In this document: positions 8,515 through 17,261 of the stretch, piece after piece
Position numbering within the stretch: position 1 is the first letter of the stretch
How the letters are laid out: the number at the start of each line of letters is the position of its first letter
Assembly (NCBI RefSeq): GCF_019351405.1
Contig: NZ_JAHWZX010000001.1
Location: 371,338 to 435,337 of the forward strand
Length of the DNA stretch: 64,000 bases
Source: Stakelama flava
GTDB lineage: Bacteria > Pseudomonadota > Alphaproteobacteria > Sphingomonadales > Sphingomonadaceae
Reading direction: 5' to 3'
The notes under the pieces: model-generated
Seen by the model: the letters and a program-made list of their open reading frames with translations, nothing else
Told to the model about the DNA's origin: nothing
Database searches by the model: none
Translations under genes and position numbers: made by a program

Positions 8515-9885
8515 CTATCGGCCAAGCATGTGATCGACAAATGCTGAAAGGCTGGCGAACCCCGCCACCTGAAGCGGCGTTTTTTCCGCCTGTTGCAATG
8601 ACGGGGCGAGCGCGCGCTGAAAGCCCAGCTTGCCCGCTTCCTTCATGCGCAGCGGGCCATGGGCCACGGGGCGAACCTCGCCCGACAGCGCGATTTCGCC
8701 GAACGCCACCGCATCGGTGGGGACCGGGCGTTCGGAAAGCGCCGAAACCAGCGCGGCGGCGACCGCCAGATCGGCCGCCGGGTCGGACACGCGATAGCCC
8801 CCGGCGATATTCAGATAGACCTCGCTGGTCGAAAAGCTGAGCCCGCACCGCGCTTCGAGCACCGCCAATATCATGGCAAGCCTGCCCGAATCCCAGCCGA
8901 CGACCGCGCGCCGGGGGGTAGCACCACTGGCCAGGCGCACCACCAGCGCCTGTATCTCCACCAGCACCGGGCGGGTGCCTTCCAGCGCGGGAAAGACGAC
9001 CGTGCCGCTGACATCCTCGTCGCGCGAGGTGAGGAACAGGCTGGAGGGGTTGGCAACTTCGCTCAACCCCTCGCCCGCCATCGCGAACACGCCGATCTCA
9101 TCGGTGCCGCCAAAGCGGTTCTTCACCGCGCGCAGGATGCGATACTGGTGGCTGCGCTCGCCTTCGAATGCCAGTACGGTATCGACCATATGTTCAAGCA
9201 CGCGTGGACCGGCGATCGTGCCGTCCTTGGTCACATGGCCGACCAGCACCAGCGCGGTGCCGCGTTCCTTGGCAAAGCGGATCAGTTCCTGCGCCGATGC
9301 GCGCACCTGGCTTACCGTGCCGGGCGCGCCCTCGATCAGATCGGAATGCATTGTCTGGATCGAATCGATGACGAGCAGCGCGGGCGGGTTCGCCGTGCCG
9401 ATCGTCGTCAATATGTCGCGAACGCTGGTCGCGGCGGCAAGCTGAACCGGCGCCTTGCCCAATCCCAGCCGTCGCGCGCGCAGCCGTACCTGATCCGATG
9501 CTTCCTCGCCCGATACATAGGCCACGCTTTTGCCCGCCAGCGCCAGCCGGGCCGCCGCCTGCAACAGCAACGTGGATTTGCCGATCCCCGGATCGCCCCC
9601 GATCAGGGTCGCCGACCCTTCGACGAAACCGCCGCCCAATGCCCGGTCGAGTTCCGCGATGCCGGTCGCCATCCGTTCGGGAAGCGCGACATCGGCGTCA
9701 AGGCCCGAAAGGTCGATCGCGCGCCCACCCGATTGCAGGTTGTGCTTTGCCTGAAACGGCGTGACGACCGCGCCCGCATCCTCGACCAGCGTGTTCCAGT
9801 CGCCGCAATCGGCGCATTGGCCCTGCCATTTCGACGCCACCGAACCGCAATTGTGGCAAACATATCGTTTCTGGGGTTTCGCCAT
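8515..9885 (-). CDS. radA: DNA repair protein RadA (Sms)
   Basis: A 456-residue RadA. The N-terminal C4 zinc finger uses Cys10, Cys13, Cys24 and Cys27. The RecA-like ATPase core has Walker A GGDPGIGKST near 97-105 and the RadA-specific KNRFG motif at 255-259, and the C-terminal half is a Lon-protease-like domain. RadA is a branch-migration helicase that processes recombination intermediates. Length and motifs are normal. It stands alone, with an 82-base gap to the TUDOR-like gene upstream and 171 bases to cvpA downstream. Confidence 0.95.
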   Translation of the reverse strand: MAKPQKRYVCHNCGSVASKWQGQCADCGDWNTLVEDAGAVVTPFQAKHNLQSGGRAIDLSGLDADVALPERMATGIAELDRALGGGFVEGSATLIGGDPGIGKSTLLLQAAARLALAGKSVAYVSGEEASDQVRLRARRLGLGKAPVQLAAATSVRDILTTIGTANPPALLVIDSIQTMHSDLIEGAPGTVSQVRASAQELIRFAKERGTALVLVGHVTKDGTIAGPRVLEHMVDTVLAFEGERSHQYRILRAVKNRFGGTDEIGVFAMAGEGLSEVANPSSLFLTSRDEDVSGTVVFPALEGTRPVLVEIQALVVRLASGATPRRAVVGWDSGRLAMILAVLEARCGLSFSTSEVYLNIAGGYRVSDPAADLAVAAALVSALSERPVPTDAVAFGEIALSGEVRPVAHGPLRMKEAGKLGFQRALAPSLQQAEKTPLQVAGFASLSAFVDHMLGR

Positions 9886-9967
9886 GCGGACATGGGTAGC
9901 GCAGGCGGAACGAAAAGGGAATATCCGATGTCCGCGACTTTATTCATAATCAAAAAAACGATGCTGG

Positions 9968-10186
9968 TCAGCCGTCTTTCAGTTCGCTTCCACGCTTCAG
10001 CACCTTGTCGCCATCATCCTGTTCAATGATGTAAGCGGGATTATCCCCGGTGCCGTTTTTCACCACCTTGCTGCCCTTGAAGGTGCGCTGGACCCGGCGT
10101 TCGAACCGGTCGGTGATCTTGCCCTTCCCCTCTCCATTACCCCATTCCCATTTTACCTTCTGCCCCTTTTGATATTTGTTCGACAT
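9968..10186 (-). CDS. HVA/TUDOR-like (DUF2945) small protein
   Basis: The 72-residue product starts MSNKYQKGQKVKWEWGNGEG, with AAGGAG eight bases before the ATG. The pattern KGQKVKWEWG...GKI...NPAYIIEQDDGDKVLKR.SEL matches the hypervirulence-associated TUDOR (DUF2945) family, which is common in soil bacteria with unknown function. The domain is a small beta barrel and the protein is strongly basic, so it may bind nucleic acid or methylated partners. It is a single gene with no obvious partners. Confidence 0.8.
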   Translation of the reverse strand: MSNKYQKGQKVKWEWGNGEGKGKITDRFERRVQRTFKGSKVVKNGTGDNPAYIIEQDDGDKVLKRGSELKDG

Positions 10187-10282
10187 CGCTTCGCTCCTTG
10201 CCTTGACGCCGTTCCATAACCGGAACGACGACGGCTTCGTTCCGATGGCTTTCGCGCCAAACAATGATTAAAGGCCCGAAAC

Positions 10283-11422
10283 ATGCACCCGAGTGATGTA
10301 CGTGTGGCGCTGTTCAGCGGGAACTATAACTATACCCGCGACGGCGCGAACCAGGCGCTGAACCAGCTTGCCGGGCACCTGCTTGCCCGCGGGGTGGCGT
10401 TGCGCGTCTATTCGCCGACCGTGGCCGAACCCGCGTTCGAACCGACCGGCGAACTCATCAGCGTGCCTGCCCTGTCGCTTCCCGGCGGGCGCAGCGAATA
10501 CAAGATGGCGCTTGGCCTGCCGCGCAAGATTCGCGCGGACCTGGATGCCTTTGCGCCGAATATCGTTCATGTCGCCGCGCCCGACATCATGGGCCATCGC
10601 GCGCTCAGCTGGGCGCGCGGCCGCGACATCGCATCGGTCGCGTCGCTGCACACCCGGTTCGAAACCTATCCGCGCTATTATCATTTAACGGCGCTCGAAC
10701 CGCTCGCCATCCGGCTGTCGCGGCGCTTCTATGATCGCGCCGACCAGGTGCTGGTCCCCGGCGGGTCGATTGCCGATATCGTGGCGGGATGGGGCGTGGA
10801 AACGCCAATATCGATCTGGTCGCGCGGCGTGGATCATGACCGTTTCCGGCCCGGCCGCCGCTCGCTCGACTGGCGGCGTTCGCTGGGGATCGGCGACGAC
10901 GATGTCGCGATCGGCTTTCTGGGCCGGCTGGTGCTGGAAAAGGGGCTGGACGTATTCGCCGACGTCATCGCCGCGCTGGAGGCGCGCGGCGTGCCGCACA
11001 AGGTGCTGGTGATCGGCGAAGGCCCCGCGCGCGACTGGTTCGCCGAGCGGGTTCCCGATGCGGTTTTCGCCGGATTCCAGACGGGAGACGATCTGGGCCG
11101 TGCCGTCGCGTCGATGGATATCTTCTTCAATCCTTCGGTCACCGAAACGTTCGGCAACGTCACGCTGGAGGCGATGGCGTCGGGCGTTCCGGTCGTGGCC
11201 GCACGCGCCACCGGAGCCATGGACCTGGTGCGCGACGGCGTTACCGGTTTTCTGGTCGGGCCGCGCGATATTGCAGGCTATGCGCGGCGTATCGGCGAAC
11301 TGGTGGAAAATACCGCCTTGCGCCACGCGGCCGGCGGTGCCGGGCACGCAGTGGCGCAGGGGTTCGAATGGAACCGGATCAACGAAACGGTGCTGCAGAC
11401 CTATCTGAAGCTCGCCCGCTGA
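10283..11422 (+). CDS. GT4-family glycosyltransferase (mannosyltransferase-like)
   Basis: The 379-residue protein has a GT-B fold. The N-terminal acceptor domain contains RVALFSGNYNYTRDGANQAL and PNIVHVAAPDIMGHRAL. The C-terminal donor domain contains GFLGRLVLEKGLDVFA and the donor motif FFNPSVTETFGNVTLEAMASG (EX7E). The order and N-terminal region resemble GDP-mannose-dependent alpha-mannosyltransferases such as MgtA/PimB-like or SqdX-type enzymes that modify glycolipids. The substrate is inferred only by family style. It is transcribed alone between two minus-strand genes. Confidence 0.82.
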   Translation: MHPSDVRVALFSGNYNYTRDGANQALNQLAGHLLARGVALRVYSPTVAEPAFEPTGELISVPALSLPGGRSEYKMALGLPRKIRADLDAFAPNIVHVAAPDIMGHRALSWARGRDIASVASLHTRFETYPRYYHLTALEPLAIRLSRRFYDRADQVLVPGGSIADIVAGWGVETPISIWSRGVDHDRFRPGRRSLDWRRSLGIGDDDVAIGFLGRLVLEKGLDVFADVIAALEARGVPHKVLVIGEGPARDWFAERVPDAVFAGFQTGDDLGRAVASMDIFFNPSVTETFGNVTLEAMASGVPVVAARATGAMDLVRDGVTGFLVGPRDIAGYARRIGELVENTALRHAAGGAGHAVAQGFEWNRINETVLQTYLKLAR

Positions 11423-11493
11423 CATTGCGGGCGGGCCGCGCCCTTCCGGGCAAGGTGGGGACCGCCCGGAGGAAACAGATTGTGCAGCCGTTT

Positions 11494-11811
11494 TCAGCCA
11501 GCCTGCCAGTCGAAGGTCAGCGGCGCTTCGCGATGGGCGAAGCGATCGAGATGGCGTTCCAGCACCCCTTTCAAAGCGGCCAGATGCTCGGCGCTGCTTG
11601 CCTCCAACCGGATCGCAAGATTTTCCGGCTCCGCCTTCAGCACGGCTTTCGCATCATCGTCCCAGTCGGCGCCGCGTGCGTCCCGGGGAAAAATGATCGT
11701 GCCGTGTTCGGGCGTAAAATCGACATCCAGGCTGTGCGACCAGTGCTTGCACAATTGCTGAAGATAGCGGCTGCCATTTTCGGTCGGCACATTGGCGGTT
11801 GCGCTGTTCAT
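11494..11811 (-). CDS. DUF2218 domain protein
   Basis: From the ATG at 11811 (GGGAG eight bases upstream) the protein has 105 residues and shows the DUF2218 pattern NGSRYLQQLCKHWSHSLDVDF...GTIIFP...LEASSAEHLAALKGVLERHLDRFAHRE. The family is small, cytoplasmic and of unknown function, often near siderophore or metal-response genes. An in-frame GTG at 11877 overlapping the padR stop is possible, but the added residues do not look like the family. It lies directly downstream of the padR gene and probably shares its transcript. Confidence 0.85.
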   Translation of the reverse strand: MNSATANVPTENGSRYLQQLCKHWSHSLDVDFTPEHGTIIFPRDARGADWDDDAKAVLKAEPENLAIRLEASSAEHLAALKGVLERHLDRFAHREAPLTFDWQAG

Positions 11812-11873
11812 GTCACATTCTCCCATGGGCGGCGACCCGATACCGAGCCGCCGCCGCAAAAGCTGCAATCTGG

Positions 11874-12485
11874 TCACAGCCGTTCGATTTTTCGAGCAGC
11901 TTCGTCGATGATTTCAGCAACGTCGTGCAGGGTATCCTCCTGCGTTTCGTCATCCGTCAGCCGCTGCTGCAACACCGTGCGAAGATTCACCATGGCTCGC
12001 TTTACCGGCCCGGCATTTGTGCGCGCACGCATCGACGCGACTGCCTCCAGCCGCGCCATCAGCGCGGCGACCACTTCCGCATTTTCTTCCAGGTGCGCGG
12101 TTCCTGTCTCGGTAATGGCATAGATCTTTTTAGCGCCCTCGCTCTCCTGTTCGGCGATCAGGTCCATATCCCCAAGCATGGTGACGGTGGGATAGACGAC
12201 CCCGGGACTGGGCGCATAGGCACCGCCGGTACGCTCCTCGATCTCGCGGATCAGATCATAGCCATGGCGCGGCTGATCGGCGATCAACTTCAGCAGGACG
12301 AGGCGCAGTTCGCCGCCGTCGAACATGCGTCGCCCGCGCCCCCGGCCACCTCCGCGACCGCCCTCGTCGCGCCATTCCCCGCCGCGGGGCATTCCCCCGC
12401 CGCGCGGACCCCAGCCGCGACCGCTGAAATCCATGCCGAAATGCGCACGTCGTCCGCCGCATTCCTTATGATGATGTCCAAACAT
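11874..12485 (-). CDS. PadR family transcriptional regulator with His/Gly/Arg-rich N-terminus
   Basis: The 203-residue protein has a typical PadR winged-helix domain at about residues 55-130 (LRLVLLKLIADQPRHGYDLIREIEERTGGAYAPSPGVVYP in sequence order) and a helical C-terminal dimerisation region. Residues 1-54 are unusual: HHHKEC, then RG/GGR-rich low complexity that is likely disordered and could bind metal or nucleic acid. PadR proteins usually repress their own operon in response to small molecules or stress. An inverted repeat lies 16 bases upstream of the start. The DUF2218 gene follows. Confidence 0.87.
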   Translation of the reverse strand: MFGHHHKECGGRRAHFGMDFSGRGWGPRGGGMPRGGEWRDEGGRGGGRGRGRRMFDGGELRLVLLKLIADQPRHGYDLIREIEERTGGAYAPSPGVVYPTVTMLGDMDLIAEQESEGAKKIYAITETGTAHLEENAEVVAALMARLEAVASMRARTNAGPVKRAMVNLRTVLQQRLTDDETQEDTLHDVAEIIDEAARKIERL

Positions 12486-12501
12486 ATGTATCCTTCCAAT
12501 A

Positions 12502-12515
12502 TTAGACCGCTCTAA
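12502..12515. promoter_or_regulatory. Inverted repeat TTAGA-N4-TCTAA upstream of padR
   Basis: A perfect 5-bp inverted repeat (TTAGA, CCGC, TCTAA) lies 17-30 bases ahead of the padR start, inside an AT-rich stretch (ATATTAGA, AAGATATATCG) that stands out from the GC-rich surroundings. Position and symmetry fit an autoregulatory PadR operator overlapping the promoter. That role is inferred, not shown. Confidence 0.4.
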
Positions 12516-12584
12516 GATATATCGTAGTTGTTACGGATCAATCCCTGGCTGCAAATTTTTTTGCAGGCCCTATCTTTGGTGACG

Positions 12585-13907
12585 ATGGCCGACCTTTTTG
12601 CCGACGCAGTTCCGCCCGAACCCGAAGAATCCGTGCGCGAAGACGCGCCGCTGGCCGACCGGCTGCGTCCGCGCACGCTGGATCAGGTGGTGGGTCAGGA
12701 GCATCTGACCGGCGCCGACGGCGCGATCGGCCGCATGGTTGCGGCCGGGAAGCTGTCCTCGATTATTTTATGGGGTCCGCCGGGCACTGGTAAAACGACT
12801 ATCGCCCGACTGCTCGCCGCGGCGGTTGGCCTGCGCTTTGCCTCGATCTCGGCGGTGTTTTCCGGCGTTGCGGACTTGAAAAAGGTCTTTGGCGAGGCGC
12901 GCGAGCACGCGAAACTAGGCAAGCGAACGCTGATGTTCGTGGACGAAATCCACCGGTTCAACCGGGCGCAGCAGGACGGATTCCTGCCTTATGTAGAGGA
13001 CGGGACCGTAACGCTGGTCGGGGCGACGACCGAAAACCCGTCATTCGAACTCAACGCGGCTTTGTTGTCGCGTGCGCAGGTGCTGATCCTGCACCGGCTT
13101 GACGCCACCGCGCTCAATACGCTGCTTGCCCGTGGCGAGGAACTGAAACAGCGCCCCCTCCCGCTTACCGACGAAGCGCGCGCCGCGCTGGTCGCGAGTG
13201 CGGATGGCGACGGCCGCTTTCTGCTCAACCAGGCTGAAACACTGTTCTCGGTCGATCTCAATTCGCCGCTCGACTCCGCCGGTCTTTCCGCGCTGCTCCA
13301 GCGGCGCATGGCGGTGTACGACAAGGACCGCGAGGGTCATTACAACCTCATCTCCGCACTGCATAAGAGCCTGCGCGGTTCCGATCCGCAGGCCGCGCTC
13401 TACTATCTCGCCCGGATGCTGGTGGCGGGCGAAGAGCCGCTTTATGTGCTGCGGCGCATCGTGCGCTTCGCCAGCGAGGATATCGGCATGGCCGATCCCA
13501 ATGCACTGGTGCAAAGTCTTGCGGCCAAGGAAGCCTATGACTTTCTCGGCTCGCCCGAAGGCGAACTGGCGATCGTTCAGGCGTGTCTGTATTGCGCGAC
13601 CGCACCCAAATCGAACGCCGCCTATTCGGCGCAAAAGGCGGCGTGGCGTTCGGCGAAATCGACAGGCTCGCTGATGCCGCCCCCCAATATCCTGAACGCG
13701 CCGACGCGGCTGATGAAGGATATCGGCTATGGCAAGGACTATGCCTATGACCACCACACGGCAGAGGGGTTTTCGGGCGCGAACTACTGGCCCGAAGGGA
13801 TGAATCGCGAAACCTTTTACACGCCAACCGGCCGGGGGTTTGAAAAACGGGTGGCCGAACGCCTCGCCTATTGGGACGAGCTTCGCGCGCGCGCGGACAC
13901 GGAGTGA
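12585..13907 (+). CDS. rarA: Replication-associated recombination protein A
   Basis: From the ATG at 12585 the AAA+ ATPase has 440 residues. Motifs are Walker A GPPGTGKT at 64-71, Walker B LMFVDEIHRF near 117-124, sensor 1 GATTENPSFE and the C-terminal MgsA domain (GGAL-like helix bundle, YLARMLVAGEEPLYVLRR). RarA (MgsA) acts at stalled replication forks. An in-frame TTG at 12528 would add 19 unlike residues and is rejected. Its stop overlaps the following DUF429 gene by three bases. Confidence 0.93.
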   Translation: MADLFADAVPPEPEESVREDAPLADRLRPRTLDQVVGQEHLTGADGAIGRMVAAGKLSSIILWGPPGTGKTTIARLLAAAVGLRFASISAVFSGVADLKKVFGEAREHAKLGKRTLMFVDEIHRFNRAQQDGFLPYVEDGTVTLVGATTENPSFELNAALLSRAQVLILHRLDATALNTLLARGEELKQRPLPLTDEARAALVASADGDGRFLLNQAETLFSVDLNSPLDSAGLSALLQRRMAVYDKDREGHYNLISALHKSLRGSDPQAALYYLARMLVAGEEPLYVLRRIVRFASEDIGMADPNALVQSLAAKEAYDFLGSPEGELAIVQACLYCATAPKSNAAYSAQKAAWRSAKSTGSLMPPPNILNAPTRLMKDIGYGKDYAYDHHTAEGFSGANYWPEGMNRETFYTPTGRGFEKRVAERLAYWDELRARADTE

Positions 13908-14770
13908 CGGGAGCGCCGAAGCATTTCACCCGCTTTGCCGCGATCGACTGGTCCGGCGCAAAGGGCAGCCGGCATAAGGGCATCGCGCTGGCGACATGCA
14001 AAGCCGGCGATGACGCCCCCGCGCTTGTCGAACCGCCCGGCAGCACATGGTCGCGCAGCGAAATCCTCGCCTGGGTCCGGCAGCGCGCCGATATGCCGAT
14101 GCTGATCGGATTCGATTTCAGCTTCGCCCCGCCCCTGGTTGAGCGCGGAGCTTATCTTCCGGGCGAGGATACGCCGTCGGGTGCGCGCGAATTCTGGGCC
14201 TATGTAGATGCCGACTGTACCGATGCCGATCTTGGCGCCGCGTCATTTCTCGAACGGCGGCGCGGCAGCCACTTCTATCTCGGCGCTGCCGACGGCGCGA
14301 AGGCGCGGTTCATGCATTTTCGCCGCTGCGAGGCGCATTTCAACGCGTCGGGCGGCGGCAAACCTTCGACAGTATATGACGCCATCGGCGCGGCGCAGGT
14401 GGCGAAGGCGAGCTTTGCGGGGATGCGACTGCTCCACCATCTGGGGACGACCGTCCCTGTCTGGCCGTTCGATCCGCTGCCCGAAAGGGGCGCGCTGGTC
14501 GTCGAAATCTATACCGCGATCGCCGCGCGTGCGGCCGGACTGCGCAAGGGGTTGAGCAAGCTTCGCGATGCAGCCGCGCTCGATGTCGCGTTGCGGGCCC
14601 TTGGATCGCGCCCGCATGCCCCATTGCCGCGCTATGACGATCATTCCACCGATGCGATCCTCGCCGCTGCATGGCTTCGCGCCCATGTGACACGATCCGA
14701 CCTGTGGACGCCCCCCGCGCTCACGTCGCGTATCGCGCACACCGAAGGATGGACCTTCGGAATCGGCTGA
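13904..14770 (+). CDS. DUF429-like protein
   Basis: A 288-residue protein from a GTG that overlaps the rarA stop (GTGA). The N-terminus FAAIDWSGAKGSRHKGIALA has the acidic 'AIDWSG' strand seen in DUF429/RNase H-like folds, and FDFSFAPP and DDHSTDAILAAAW supply further conserved acids (about residues 75 and 245). This suggests a nuclease- or phosphotransferase-like RNase H fold, but no activity is established. Coupling with rarA is seen in other sphingomonads. Confidence 0.7.
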   Translation: MTGAPKHFTRFAAIDWSGAKGSRHKGIALATCKAGDDAPALVEPPGSTWSRSEILAWVRQRADMPMLIGFDFSFAPPLVERGAYLPGEDTPSGAREFWAYVDADCTDADLGAASFLERRRGSHFYLGAADGAKARFMHFRRCEAHFNASGGGKPSTVYDAIGAAQVAKASFAGMRLLHHLGTTVPVWPFDPLPERGALVVEIYTAIAARAAGLRKGLSKLRDAAALDVALRALGSRPHAPLPRYDDHSTDAILAAAWLRAHVTRSDLWTPPALTSRIAHTEGWTFGIG

Positions 14771-14823
14771 ATCGCGCGGACGACGGTGTATAAGTCGTTG
14801 TTAACCGGCAATTGTGGAACGTG

Positions 14824-15180
14824 ATGCCCGATCAGATGTTATATCGCACTGCAGCGGGGATCATTGGCGGGATAATATTGGACATCGTCAGCGACAAATC
14901 CGATGCGGGCACCCGGGAACGAGCGCCCAGGCACAAACTGTTCGAACCGGCAACCCTGCGCGTTCTCGGACAGCAATATCGCTGCCACATTCTCAACCTG
15001 TCGCGCACTGGATTCGCTTTTCATTGCGATGCCGATCTGCCGCGCAACATCAGCATCGTCGTCACATGCCGCGATCATGAAATGGTAGCGCGCGTGCGCT
15101 GGAATCAGGCACAGCGGTACGGCGCGCAATTCGTATTGCCACTCGCAGATTCTACGCTGGAAAAATTCGCGCGGCGCTGA
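14824..15180 (+). CDS. PilZ domain protein
   Basis: A 118-residue protein with one PilZ domain. The basic RAPRHKLFEPATL segment (about 33-45) matches the RxxxR c-di-GMP motif region, followed by ILNLSRTGFAFHC, the D/NxSxxG motif, and a beta-rich C-terminal part. PilZ proteins bind cyclic di-GMP and switch motility or exopolysaccharide output. The ATG at 14824 was chosen; in-frame TTG (14812) and GTG (14821) lie just upstream. It stands alone with tRNA-Thr downstream on the other strand. Confidence 0.8.
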   Translation: MPDQMLYRTAAGIIGGIILDIVSDKSDAGTRERAPRHKLFEPATLRVLGQQYRCHILNLSRTGFAFHCDADLPRNISIVVTCRDHEMVARVRWNQAQRYGAQFVLPLADSTLEKFARR

Positions 15181-15187
15181 TGGATGA

Positions 15188-15263
15188 TGGTGCCGGTTGC
15201 AGGATTCGAACCCGCGACCTTCGGTTTACAAAACCGCTGCTCTACCAACTGAGCTAAACCGGC
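15188..15263 (-). tRNA. tRNA-Thr (anticodon UGU)
   Basis: The minus strand folds into a full cloverleaf of 76 nt including encoded CCA. The acceptor stem GCCGGTT pairs with AACCGGC. The D-arm is GCTCAGTTGGTAGAGC, the anticodon loop TTTGTAA gives UGU, and the T-arm carries GGTTCGAATCC. This reads Thr ACA codons (and ACN by wobble). No integrase or repeat lies at its 3' end. Confidence 0.95.
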
Positions 15264-15529
15264 CCGCGCGCCTGTCTATGCGCAGCGCGGCCGGTACGCA
15301 ACGGATCAGCGCGATGCGGGCGAAAATTTCCGTAAAACACTGCCTCGCAGTTGTCATCTATCTGTAATAATTTATTTTCTGCCGCAGTCCCGGCTTTCGT
15401 TGCCATCGGCGGTGAGGTCTGTTGTAATGCTCTGGCTATTCTTTCCAGGGGCCGCGCTGCCTGATCCGGCAGCCCACAGCTCGATCAATACGTGATCGCT
15501 TTCGTCCGGCCCGGCACAAGAGGGAGCCC
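15264..15529 (+). promoter_or_regulatory. Leader region of the betaine synthesis operon with a hairpin
   Basis: This 266-base gap between tRNA-Thr and the GSMT gene contains the promoter and leader of the operon. It includes an AT-rich segment near 15350-15380 (TAATAATTTATTTT) and a strong hairpin at 15456-15473 (GCTGCC, loop TGATCC, GGCAGC) about 60 bases before the start. GAGGGAG just before ATG 15530 is the ribosome-binding site. I could not match the leader to a known SAM or SAH riboswitch. Confidence 0.4.
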
Positions 15530-16363
15530 ATGAACGCAAAGACCAAACAGCGCGTCTTCGCGCCCGACGAACGTCAGGATTATGGCGAGGACCCTACAGC
15601 GGTTCGCCAGTCGAGCAAATACACGTCCGAATATGTCCGCGGTTTCGTCGACAAATGGGATGAACTGATTGACTGGGAACAGCGCGCCAAAAGCGAGGGA
15701 CGCTTTTTTATCGATGTGCTGAAAGCGCGCGGGAAAACCAGCGTGCTCGACGTAGCGACCGGCACCGGTTTCCATTCGGTCCAGCTTTTGAAGGCCGGGT
15801 TTGATGTGTTTTCGGCGGACGGATCGGCGGAAATGCTGGCCAAGGCATTCAAGAACGGCGTCGATAACGATGTCGTGCTGAAGACCGTGCATGCCGACTG
15901 GCGCTGGCTGAACCGGGATGTCCACGGCAAGTTCGACGCCGTCATCTGCCTCGGCAACAGCTTCACCCATTTGTTCGATGAAGCCGACCGCCGCCGTGCG
16001 CTCGCCGAATTCTATGCCGTGCTGAAACATGACGGCATCCTGATTCTCGACCAGCGCAATTACGACACGATCCTCGACGACGGATTTTCGACAAAACACA
16101 AATTTTATTATTGTGGGGACAAGGTTTCAGCCGAGCCGGTGCATGTCGATGAAGGGCTGGCGCGCTTCGAATATACCTTTCCTGACGGGTCGAAGCATAA
16201 TCTGAACATGTTTCCGCTGCGCAAGGATTATACCCGCGGCCTGTTGCGCGACGCCGGTTTTCAGCAAATCCACAGCTACGGCGATTTTCAGGAAGAGGGT
16301 GAGGAAAAGAACCCCGATTTTTTCATTCATGTTGCGGAGAAAAGCTATGGCGACGAAGACTGA
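15530..16363 (+). CDS. Glycine/sarcosine N-methyltransferase
   Basis: A 277-residue class I SAM-dependent methyltransferase matching the bacterial GSMT pattern: YGEDPTAVRQSSKYTSEYV, FVDKWDELIDWEQRAKSEG, SAM motif I VLDVATGTGFHSVQL at 72-86, and LDQRNYDTILD. It methylates glycine to sarcosine and then dimethylglycine, the first two steps of betaine synthesis from glycine, in the cytoplasm. The next gene overlaps its end by 17 bases and encodes the partner enzyme. Regulation by salt is likely but not shown. Confidence 0.9.
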   Translation: MNAKTKQRVFAPDERQDYGEDPTAVRQSSKYTSEYVRGFVDKWDELIDWEQRAKSEGRFFIDVLKARGKTSVLDVATGTGFHSVQLLKAGFDVFSADGSAEMLAKAFKNGVDNDVVLKTVHADWRWLNRDVHGKFDAVICLGNSFTHLFDEADRRRALAEFYAVLKHDGILILDQRNYDTILDDGFSTKHKFYYCGDKVSAEPVHVDEGLARFEYTFPDGSKHNLNMFPLRKDYTRGLLRDAGFQQIHSYGDFQEEGEEKNPDFFIHVAEKSYGDED

Positions 16364-17177
16364 TCAGGGCGTCGCGACCGCTCGCGACTATTATGACAGC
16401 GAAGAAGCCGACAATTTCTACCACACGATCTGGGGCGGCGAAGACATCCATGTCGGGCTGTACCAGAACACCAGCGACATTCGCGAGGCGAGCCGCGCGA
16501 CCGTCGAACGAATGGCCGGGCGGCTGGGCAATGTGCAGGGTAAATCACTGCTCGACATCGGGTCTGGCTATGGCGGTGCCGCGCGCGTCATGGCGGGACA
16601 GCATGGCGCGAAGGTAACCTGCCTGAACGTCGCCGTCGTGGAAAACGCCCGCAATCGCGAACTGACCAAAGCAGCCGGGCTCAGCGACAAGGTGGAGGTC
16701 GTCGACGGGTCGTTTGACGATCTGCCGTTCGGCGATGAAAGTTTCGATGCCGCGTGGAGCCAGGACGCGATCCTCCACGCACCCGACCGGGTCGCCGTGT
16801 TGGAGGAACTGGCGCGCGTGTTGCGGCCCGGTGCGGATTTCATCTTCACCGATCCGATGCAGGCCGATGACCTGAGGGACGAAAGCGACCTTCAGCCGAT
16901 TTATGATCGCATCCATCTGCCCAATCTGGCTTCGTTCGGCTTCTATCGCCGCGAACTGGGCCGGCTTGGCTTTGAAGAGGTCGAAATCGAGGATCATTCG
17001 GCGCAGCTTCGCAACCATTATGCGCGTGTCGCCGAAGAGTTGAAGGCCCGCCGGTGCGATCTGGACGCAAGCGATGCGTGGGTAGAACGCATGCTCACCG
17101 GCCTCGGCCATTGGGTGAACGGCGCCGATGCCGGTAAGCTCACCTGGGGCATCCTGCACTTCCGCAAGAAGGGCTGA
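16347..17177 (+). CDS. Sarcosine/dimethylglycine N-methyltransferase
   Basis: From the ATG at 16347 (GGAGA eight bases upstream) the protein has 276 residues. Features are YYDSEEADNFYHTIWGGEDIHVGLY at the start, SAM motif I LLDIGSGYGGAAR at 68-80, SQDAILHAPDR and FTDPMQAD. The pattern is that of SDMT, which completes methylation of sarcosine and dimethylglycine to glycine betaine. It overlaps GSMT by 17 bases, so the enzymes are made together. A stem-loop terminator follows 20 bases after the stop. Confidence 0.9.
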   Translation: MATKTDQGVATARDYYDSEEADNFYHTIWGGEDIHVGLYQNTSDIREASRATVERMAGRLGNVQGKSLLDIGSGYGGAARVMAGQHGAKVTCLNVAVVENARNRELTKAAGLSDKVEVVDGSFDDLPFGDESFDAAWSQDAILHAPDRVAVLEELARVLRPGADFIFTDPMQADDLRDESDLQPIYDRIHLPNLASFGFYRRELGRLGFEEVEIEDHSAQLRNHYARVAEELKARRCDLDASDAWVERMLTGLGHWVNGADAGKLTWGILHFRKKG

Positions 17178-17198
17178 AGACGCTTGCGAATCGCTAAG

Positions 17199-17230
17199 CC
17201 CCCGCCCCGGCTTACCCGCGGCGGGGGTTT
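17199..17230. terminator. Stem-loop terminator between SDMT and the BCCT gene
   Basis: CCCCCGCC at 17199-17206 pairs with GGCGGGGG at 17220-17227 and is followed by TTT. It lies between two convergent genes and would stop transcription from the betaine synthesis operon, and possibly from the transporter side too. Confidence 0.7.
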
Positions 17231-17261
17231 CTATGCGCGCGCGCCGTACGCACGCCTCGCA

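Noticed and set aside
15188..15263. tRNA-Thr as an integration site for a mobile element
   Set aside because: No integrase gene or repeated tRNA 3' end lies nearby, and both flanks carry ordinary genes.
15264..15529. A known SAM or SAH riboswitch ahead of the methyltransferase genes
   Set aside because: Only one plain hairpin is visible; the conserved core bases of the known classes were not found by eye. Kept only as an open question.
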